Shown: positions 1-6,300 of the stretch, piece by piece
Numbering within the stretch: the stretch's first letter is position 1
How the letters are laid out: every line of letters begins with the position of its first letter
From: Tannerella sp.
GTDB taxonomy: Bacteria; Bacteroidota; Bacteroidia; Bacteroidales; Tannerellaceae
DNA: 6,379 bases
Assembly: GCA_031271245.1 (NCBI GenBank)
Contig: JAISWC010000265.1
Location: 1 to 6,379 of the forward strand
Direction of reading: 5' to 3'
Notes under the pieces: model-generated
Database searches by the model: none
Seen by the model: the letters and a program-made list of their open reading frames with translations, nothing else
What the model was told of the DNA's origin: nothing
Translations under genes and position numbers: made by a program

Positions 1-486
1 GGTGATGATCGGCGTATGCACGTACAGGAATCCGCGTTCGTGAAAAAAGGCATGAATCGCCATGGCCATGTGGTGACGGATGCGGAAAACGGCACCGAAC
101 GTGTTTGTCCGTGGGCGCAGGTGGGCTATCTCGCGGAGAAATTCCAGCGAGTGGCCCTTTTTCTGCAGGGGATACGTGGCCGGATCGGCTCCGCCGTATA
201 CTTCTATTTCATCCGCCTGTATCTCCACGCTTTGTCCCTGTCCTTGCGAGGGCACTAATTGCCCGGATGCCCGGATGCAGGCGCCCGTAGTGACTGCTTT
301 CAGCGCCTCTTCGCCAAGCTGTTCCACGTTTGCCACAATTTGCAGATTATGAATGGTCGAACCGTCGTTCAGCGCAATAAACTGTACCTGTTTATTGCCC
401 CTCCGCGTGCGCACCCAGCCTTTCACGTGTACGGTCGAGCCTTGCGCATCCATCTTCAGCGCATCCGCGATTCTTGTCCGTTCCAT
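1..486 (-). CDS. asnS: Asparaginyl-tRNA synthetase, N-terminal part (runs off window)
   Basis: Cytoplasmic class II aminoacyl-tRNA synthetase that charges tRNA-Asn with asparagine using ATP. The frame is open from an ATG at 486 to the window edge, giving 162 residues of a family that is usually about 460-470 long. Residues about 17-100 form the OB-fold anticodon-binding domain, with VKGWVRTRRGNKQVQFIALN and DGSTIHNLQI as typical strands. Residues 105-127 (YPLQKKGHSLEFLREIAHLR, then PRT) are the hinge conserved in AsnS. Residues about 128-162, including FGAVFRIRHHMAMAIHAFFH and ending in HTPIIT, begin the catalytic core with class II motif 1 and its invariant proline. Motifs 2 and 3 lie outside the window. 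The ATG was chosen because the N-terminus lines up with Bacteroides AsnS as I remember it. It follows the upstream rluB stop by only 7 bases, without a visible Shine-Dalgarno, so the two genes are probably cotranscribed and translationally coupled. AspS is the nearest alternative, but the hinge is AsnS-like. Confidence 0.95.
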   Translation of the reverse strand, partial: MERTRIADALKMDAQGSTVHVKGWVRTRRGNKQVQFIALNDGSTIHNLQIVANVEQLGEEALKAVTTGACIRASGQLVPSQGQGQSVEIQADEIEVYGGADPATYPLQKKGHSLEFLREIAHLRPRTNTFGAVFRIRHHMAMAIHAFFHERGFLYVHTPIIT

Positions 487-493
487 GTCTGTC

Positions 494-1819
494 TTATTCA
501 AACGCGCCCATCCGGAGCATGTTTACTTCCTTTTCATTGAGGTAACGCCATTTGCCGCGTCCCAGATTCTTTTTCGTCAGACCGGCGAAATAGACTCTGT
601 CCAGCCTCACGACGCGGTAGCCGAGCGCTTCGAACATGCGACGCACAAGCCGGTTGCGTCCCGAATGAATCTCGATGCCTGCCTGCTTTTTATCGCTTTC
701 GTCGGCATAACTGATGGCATCGGCGTGGATTTCACCATCTTCCAGTTCAATTCCGGTGGCCAGTTTCTCCATGTCCTCAATGGCGACTTCCTTGTCAAGC
801 CAGACGTGGTAGATTTTCTTTTTCTTGAAGGAGGGATGGGTGAGCTTGGAAGCCAGGTCGCCGTCGTTCGTGAGCAGCAGTACGCCGGTTGTATTCCGGT
901 CCAGGCGTCCGACAGGGTAGATACGCTCTTTGCAGGCGTGTCGCACCAGATCCATGACGGTCAGCCGTTCCTGGGGATCGTCCGACGAGGTCACGCAATT
1001 TCTCGGTTTATTCAGCAGGACGTACAGTTTGCCCTCGATCTGCACTTGCCGGTCGTGAAACAGTACGAAGTCCTGTCGCGTAATTTTGGTGCCCAGTTCC
1101 GTAATTACATTTCCGTTGACTTTCACGACGCCGGCCTGGATAAATTCGTCGGCCTCGCGACGCGAACAGACGCCGGCATTCGCCAGAAACTTGTTTAGGC
1201 GGATGGGTTCGTTCGGATCCGTCAGGACTTCCTTGTACTTCAACTGTTTCTGATAATTGTACTTGGCATTCGGGTTATATCCGGGACGCTGTGGCGGGCG
1301 TTTGCCCGGCCCTCTCTCGCCCGGACGGGGGGCGCCGCCGGGACGGTTGGGTTGCACTCGCGGACGATTATTGCTTTCATAATTGCCGCCGACCCGCTCC
1401 CGTTTTTGATACCCTCTGTCCATCTCCGGACGCATCGGACGGGGCGAATATTCCCTCCGCTCGCCATTCCCATACGGCTGAGCCGGACGTGATGACTGCT
1501 GATAGGGACGCCTTTCTTCCATATCGGACGATTGCGGAGGATAATTATAGCGCCCTGCCGCCTCCCGGTTGTCGCCGGATCTGTATTCCCCTCCGTAAGG
1601 CATTCGGCCGTAATTCGCACTCCGGCCGTCTTTGATACGTGGACGGCGTCCCGCTGTCGGCTTGCTTTCACTCGTCTGGTAGCCACTGCCGTCTCTGGTT
1701 GCGTGATAGGCCGGTTTCCTTTCATAATTTCGTTCTTGCGAACCTGCATTTTCCCGCTGGTTTTCCGGGCTGCTGTTTTTCGGATACATTTCAGTTCCTT
1801 CTTTTTCTTCTGTTCCCAT
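494..1819 (-). CDS. rluB: RsuA/RluB-family rRNA pseudouridine synthase with long disordered N-terminus
   Basis: Converts a specific uridine to pseudouridine in ribosomal RNA; E. coli RluB modifies U2605 of 23S rRNA, but the site here is inferred only from family. The protein has 441 residues, against roughly 230-290 for the usual core. Residues 1 to about 195 are low-complexity, rich in Arg, Gly, Pro, Asn, Tyr and Gln, with only three Ile/Val and no Leu, Phe, Trp or Cys in the first 190. Residues 206 to about 250 are an S4 RNA-binding domain (IRLNKFLANAGVCSRREADE). The catalytic domain follows: LLNKPRNCVTS at 268-278, the active-site motif GRLDRNTTG with catalytic Asp307, LLLTNDGDLASKLTHPS at 314-330, and the C-terminal GRNRLVRRMFEALGYRVVRL at 387-406. 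The start is uncertain: ATG at 1819 gives the longest frame, while Met11 (ATG at 1789) has an AAGGA a few bases upstream. Paralogues RluE, RluF or RsuA are possible, but the gene context with purB and asnS favours RluB. Confidence 0.93.
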   Translation of the reverse strand: MGTEEKEGTEMYPKNSSPENQRENAGSQERNYERKPAYHATRDGSGYQTSESKPTAGRRPRIKDGRSANYGRMPYGGEYRSGDNREAAGRYNYPPQSSDMEERRPYQQSSRPAQPYGNGERREYSPRPMRPEMDRGYQKRERVGGNYESNNRPRVQPNRPGGAPRPGERGPGKRPPQRPGYNPNAKYNYQKQLKYKEVLTDPNEPIRLNKFLANAGVCSRREADEFIQAGVVKVNGNVITELGTKITRQDFVLFHDRQVQIEGKLYVLLNKPRNCVTSSDDPQERLTVMDLVRHACKERIYPVGRLDRNTTGVLLLTNDGDLASKLTHPSFKKKKIYHVWLDKEVAIEDMEKLATGIELEDGEIHADAISYADESDKKQAGIEIHSGRNRLVRRMFEALGYRVVRLDRVYFAGLTKKNLGRGKWRYLNEKEVNMLRMGAFE

Positions 1820-1910
1820 TTTTTCTTACATCTAATTTGAGATTAAACTTTTGCAGTCTCACGATTGCACTTCTTATTTTCACACGATTATTGTTAATAA
1901 ATATATTAAA
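1820..1910. other. AT-rich purB-rluB intergenic spacer
   Basis: This 91-base spacer separates the purB stop from the longest rluB start. It is strongly AT-rich compared with the genes on both sides. On the minus strand it contains TATATTTA, one mismatch from the Bacteroidota -7 consensus TAnnTTTG, but there is no TTG at a suitable -33 distance, so a separate rluB promoter is possible but not shown. I see no GC-rich hairpin with a T-run, so purB transcription may continue into rluB and asnS. No small gene is evident. Confidence 0.5.
1894..1909. repeat. AT-only inverted repeat beside the purB stop
   Basis: TTAATA, a four-base AATA loop, and TATTAA form a perfect 6-bp inverted repeat one base from the purB stop codon. 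Because it has no G or C, the hairpin would be weak and is unlikely to stop RNA polymerase by itself. It may be chance in AT-rich sequence, or part of an AT-rich promoter for rluB. Confidence 0.3.
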
Positions 1911-3254
1911 TTAAATTCCTACATAATTATGAGGCGTCACCGCCCTAAGTTCTTCTTTTACAGCATCGCTTAACTGCAATGATTGAATGAATTGCGCGAT
2001 CGACTGTCCGGTGATTTCTTCATTCGTTCGCGTCAATGCTTTCAACGCTTCATACGGCGCCGGATAACCTTCTCTGCGTAAAATGGTCTGAATGGCTTCC
2101 GCCACAACTGCCCAGCGGGCATCCAGCTCGCGAGACAAAACCTCTTTTTGCAGCAACAGTTTTCCCAGTCCTTTTGTCAAACTGGTCAGCGCAATTTCGA
2201 TATGCGCCAGCGGCACGCCGATATTCCGCAACACGGTCGAATCCGTCAAATCCCGCTGCAGGCGCGAAACGGGCAGTTTCATGCTCAAGTGTGTCAGCAT
2301 GGCATTGGCCATGCCCAGATTTCCCTCTGCATTCTCAAAATCAATCGGATTGACTTTGTGCGGCATCGCAGACGAACCGATTTCGCCGGCCTTGATTTTC
2401 TGCTTGAAGTACTCCATTGAGATATATTGCCAGAAATCGCGGCTCAGGTCCGTCAAAATCACATTGACTCGCTTCAGTGCGTCGAAGAGCGCCGCCAGAT
2501 GGTCGTAATTGGATATTTGTGTTGTCCATTCCTCGCGTTTCAGCCCCAGCACGCCGTTGACAAAGCGGTCGGCGAAAGACTTCCAGTCGTATCCGGGATA
2601 AGCGGCATGATGTGCATTGAAATTTCCCGTCGCACCGCCGAACTTGGCAGACAGCGGGATTTGTTTCAAGGTCCCGACCTGTTCTTCCAGTCGATAAACA
2701 AACACCTGTATTTCTTTGCCCAGCCGCGTTGGCGAAGCCGGCTGACCGTGTGTCTTTGCCAGCATCGGGATGTCCTTCCAGCTTTCGGCATATCCCTTCA
2801 GTACGTCAATGACCGCCTGTAATTCGGGATAGTACACCTCTGCCAGCGCTTCTTTCAGCGAAAGGGGGACAGCCGTATTGTTAATGTCCTGCGACGTCAA
2901 CCCGAAATGAACAAACTCCTTGTAATCCTGCAACGAAAGCGCATCGAATTTTTCCTTGATGAAATATTCGACGGCTTTCACATCGTGGCTGGTTGTCCGT
3001 TCGATCGTTTTGATGCGGGAGGCCTCTTCGAGGGAAAAATCAAGATATATCCGTCGCAAAGTTTCCCTCATCTCATCCGTATCCAGCGGTTTCAACCGGG
3101 GCAAAAAACCGGCAAGCGTGTTGAAATACTCGATTTCCACCCGTATCCGATAGCGAATCAGCGCAAACTCGGAGAAATAGGAAGCCAGCGCCTCTGTTTG
3201 ATTCCGGTAACGTCCGTCTACAGGAGAAATAGCTGTCAACTTTGAAAAAATCAT
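1911..3254 (-). CDS. purB: Adenylosuccinate lyase
   Basis: Cytoplasmic homotetrameric enzyme of the fumarase/aspartase superfamily. It acts twice in purine synthesis: it splits SAICAR to AICAR plus fumarate, and adenylosuccinate to AMP plus fumarate. The 447 residues match the E. coli-type PurB (456 residues) along the whole length. Visible landmarks are SPVDGRYRNQ at 10-19, the IKTIERTTSHDVKAVEYF block at 81-98 (His90), TSQDINNT at 120-127, KTHGQPASPT at 167-176 with His169 as the predicted general acid, and the superfamily signature loop GEIGSSAMPHKVNPIDFEN at 290-308, whose Ser294/Ser295 pair includes the predicted general base. QRDLTDSTVLRN at 333-344 and the C-terminal TPHNYVGI also agree with the family. 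The ATG at 3254 matches the expected MxFSxLTAISPVDGRY start. It lies 20 bases downstream of a good -7 box. All key residues are present, so the enzyme should be functional. Confidence 0.98.
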   Translation of the reverse strand: MIFSKLTAISPVDGRYRNQTEALASYFSEFALIRYRIRVEIEYFNTLAGFLPRLKPLDTDEMRETLRRIYLDFSLEEASRIKTIERTTSHDVKAVEYFIKEKFDALSLQDYKEFVHFGLTSQDINNTAVPLSLKEALAEVYYPELQAVIDVLKGYAESWKDIPMLAKTHGQPASPTRLGKEIQVFVYRLEEQVGTLKQIPLSAKFGGATGNFNAHHAAYPGYDWKSFADRFVNGVLGLKREEWTTQISNYDHLAALFDALKRVNVILTDLSRDFWQYISMEYFKQKIKAGEIGSSAMPHKVNPIDFENAEGNLGMANAMLTHLSMKLPVSRLQRDLTDSTVLRNIGVPLAHIEIALTSLTKGLGKLLLQKEVLSRELDARWAVVAEAIQTILRREGYPAPYEALKALTRTNEEITGQSIAQFIQSLQLSDAVKEELRAVTPHNYVGI

Positions 3255-3274
3255 GCTTCTCGAAAATTACGGGT

Positions 3275-3282
3275 CAAAGGTA
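3275..3282 (-). promoter_or_regulatory. Putative purB promoter, Bacteroidota -7 box
   Basis: On the minus strand the sequence reads TACCTTTG, a perfect match to the Bacteroidota primary-sigma -7 consensus TAnnTTTG. It ends 20 bases before the purB ATG, which would give a short 5' leader of roughly 10-16 nucleotides. A TTG at the usual -33 distance is missing: the region about 19-21 bases upstream is GCGGTAATG-like, and the nearest TTTG/TTG lies about 30 or more bases upstream. The -7 box and its position are seen; promoter activity is inferred. Confidence 0.55.
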
Positions 3283-3317
3283 AAACTTTTTTATTCATTA
3301 CCGCGTATGATGACAAC

Positions 3318-3339
3318 AAAAAAATGATAATTGGGTTAT
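3318..3339 (-). terminator. Weak terminator candidate after the efflux gene
   Basis: On the minus strand, ATAA, a CCCAA loop and TTAT form a 4-bp AT stem (3327-3339), followed two bases later by a run of seven T (3318-3324). It lies about 28 bases past the efflux stop codon and before the purB promoter, a sensible place for termination. The stem is short and AT-only, so this is a weak candidate. A second imperfect inverted repeat (ACATT/AATGT, around 3348-3367) overlaps the end of the efflux gene but has no T-run next to it. Confidence 0.25.
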
Positions 3340-3366
3340 TTTAGGGTACATTCAGGAAATTCAATG

Positions 3367-6300
3367 TTACTCTCCGCCCCCTCCCAGCGCGCGATAGAGG
3401 TCAATCACCGCCTGCACCTTTTCCAGCCGGTCGCTGACGGTTGCCAACTGTGCGGTGAGGTAGTTCTGCTGTGCGGTGAGGACTTCGAGATAGGTCGCTT
3501 CACCGGCCTTGAGCAGTTCCTGCGTGTAGTAAACGGACTTTTGCAGCGATTCCGTCTGGGACGTGCGGTAGGCCGTTTTCTCCAGCGCCTTTTCGTAGGT
3601 GTAGAGCACGTCCGACACCTCGCGGGCTGCCGTCAGCACCGTTTTCTCGAAGTTGACCAGCGCCTCTTCTTCTTGCGCCTTCGTAATCTTGACCTGGGCG
3701 CGCAGTTGCCCGCCGGCAAAGACAGGTTGCGTCAGGCCGCCGATGATATTGACCAGCATGTTTTTCGGTTTGAAGAAGTCGGCCAGCGTCGCAGAACTGT
3801 AACCCGCCATCGTCCCCGTGCCGAGCGTGAGGGAGGGATAGAGTGCGGCCTGCGCCGCGTTGCGCAGTTCAAATGCCGCACGGAACTGCAACTCCGCCGC
3901 ACGCACGTCGGGACGCAACGCCAGCATCTGCGCCGGGACGCCGTGAGGCAGCGGCGCGTCGGGCGCCGTCCAGCCCTCCGACAACTGCCGCGCAATGACG
4001 CCGGGCTTGCGGCCGAGTACGACCGAGAGCGCGTTCTCCAGTTTTCGTATCGACATCTCCAGTTCCAGCGCCGAGACCTGCGTGGCGTACAGCAGTGCAC
4101 GGCTCTGCTCCACGGCGGCGGCGTTCAGCAAGCCGGCGTCCATCATTGCCTGCATCGACGCGGCGCTTTCCTCCAGCAGCCCGATGGCCGTGCGCGAGAT
4201 GTGCAGCTGTTCGTCCAGCGCCAGCAGCGTGTAGTAGGATGCGGCGATGTTCGACACCAGCGACGTTTGTATCAGCCGCCTGTATTCGTGACTGTTCAGG
4301 TACTGCGCATACCGTGCGCGCGCCTGGCGGTTGAGTTTGCCCCACAGGTCGACTTCCCATTGCACCGCAATGCCCAGGCGGTACTGGTTGCCGACGTAGC
4401 CCAGCGGCCGCGTTACGCCGTCCTGCATACTCGTTCGCGTATGCGTGACTTGCCCCGCCATTCCGACAACGGGTAAGCCGGCGGCGCGGGCGGCCTGCAA
4501 GCCGGCTTCGGCCTCCTGAATCCGCAGCAGCGCTGTCCGGAGGTCGAAATTCGCCTGCAATCCTTCCGTTATCAACTGTTGCAGGTCGGGGTCGGTGAAG
4601 TACAACGCCCACGGCAGCGCCGCTATTGTTGTAGTATCGCCGTCGGCGGCCGCGTCGCGGTACAGACCGGCCGTATCGACCTCCGGCGACCGGTAGCGGT
4701 CTGTCACCCGGCACGACGACATGCCTGTGGCGAGCAGCACGCCGACCGTCACCACCTTAGCCGTGTTAATCAGTCCCGACCGGCTGAATTTCTCCTGTAT
4801 CGTCTGGAAGATGATAAACAGCGACGGAATCACCAGCACGCCCAGCAGCGTGCCTATCAACATGCCGCCGATGGCCGGGATGCCGATGGATCGGTTGCCG
4901 ACGGCGCCGGCGCCCGCAGCCATGGCCAGCGGCATCAAACCGAATATCAGGGCGAACGACGTCATCAGTATCGGGCGCAGCCGCGCCACCGCCCCGCTGA
5001 CCGCCGCCTCGACGATGCCCATCCCCTGCCGCCGCCGCTGTATGGCGTATTCCACAATCAGGATCGCGTTCTTGGCCAGCATCCCTATCAGCATGATAAG
5101 CGAAATCTGCACATAGATGTTGTTGACAATACCCGTGCCGATCGCCAGTCCGCCGAAGACGGAAATGAAGACGCCCGCCAGTCCGACCGGCAGCGAACAG
5201 ATCACGGCCAGCGGCAGGATATAGCTCTCGTAGAGGGCGGCCAGCAACAAGTAAACGAAGATCAGGCAGAGGGCGAAGATCAGGTACGTCTGTCCGCCGC
5301 TCTTCACCTCTTCGCGCGTCATGCCGGAGTAGTCGTAGGTGAAATTCTCCGGCAGCGCCTCGCGCGCCACTTCCTCGACAGCCTCGAGGACGTTGCCCGT
5401 GGCATAGCCTTCCGTAAAGTTGGGCATGATGGTGACGCTCATCGACGCATACATGTTGAAGCGGTTCAGCGTCTGCGGGGCGGTGACGTCCGTGACGGTC
5501 AGGAACTCCGTCACCGGCGCCATCTCGCCCGAGGCCGTGCGCACGAAATAGCCGTCCAGGTCTTCCAGTTTCTCGCGGTATTCCGGCGCGGCCTGCACCA
5601 TGACGCGGAACTGTTTGCCGTAGAGGTTGAAGTTCGAGACATACATGCTGCCCACGTAGGCTTGCAGCGTCGACATGACCTGGCTGAGCGTCAGTCCGGC
5701 TTCCTTGATTTTAGGGATATTGGCCTCGAGTTGTTTCTGGGGAAAATTGGGGTTGAAGGTCGTCATGGCCATCATCACTTCCGGACGGCGGCGCATGGCG
5801 TCCAGGAACCGGCTGGTGACGTCGAAGAAGCGGTTAATGTCGCCGCCCGTGCGGTCCTGCATCTGAAGCTCCACGCCGTTGCTCAGGCCGAAGCCCTGCA
5901 ATGTCGGCGTACCCATGAAGATAAACGTGGCATCCCGGATATCCGCCGTCTTCTCCTTCAGGATGGCGGCCACCTGGTTAGTCGTGATTTTCCGCTTGTT
6001 CCACGGATCCATCTTGATTTGGACGGTAGCGTAGGAACTGCCCACGCCGCTCATGAAGTTCACGCCCGAAAGGTCGGCCACGTATTGCACGTGTTCAATC
6101 CCCTGCGCAATGTCGGCTACTTGTTTCACCACTTCCTGCGTGCGTTCGAGCGACGCGCCCGGCGCCAGCGTAATCATTCCCATCACGCCCCCGCTGTCTT
6201 CCTGCGGCACGAAGCCGGTCGGGATCGTCCGCATCAGGCCGAACAGGAGGGCTGTCATGACGAGCAGCAGCGTCACCGTAATCCAGCGGTGGCCGCGCTT

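Noticed and set aside
261..278. Short tandem GCCCGGAT repeat
   Set aside because: It lies inside asnS and encodes ordinary OB-fold residues. Two copies of eight bases are too little to call a functional repeat.
353..1198. Plus-strand open frame of 281 codons opposite rluB
   Set aside because: It is antisense to the S4 and catalytic domains of the pseudouridine synthase and the start of asnS. No recognisable domain or initiation signal is visible, so it is a shadow of the coding strand.
3348..3370. Imperfect inverted repeat at the efflux gene stop
   Set aside because: The five-base stem has a ten-base loop and no adjacent T-run, so it is not convincing as a terminator.
3448..3481. 13-base direct repeat CTGTGCGGTGAGG, 21 bases apart
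   Set aside because: The two copies encode LTAQ twice at a seven-residue spacing in the final TolC-type helix. This is the normal heptad pattern of that helix, not a mobile or regulatory repeat.
3331..4476. Plus-strand open frame of 381 codons opposite the channel part
   Set aside because: It starts with a TTG, is very rich in Arg, Gln, His and Val, matches no family I know, and lies fully antisense to a clear channel domain in GC-rich sequence, where long shadow frames are common.
3869..4714. Minus-strand 281-codon frame inside the channel gene, and other overlapping frames
   Set aside because: It starts at a GTG in another frame of the channel gene and gives an Arg/Ala/Gly-rich product with no family features. 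It is a GC-driven shadow.
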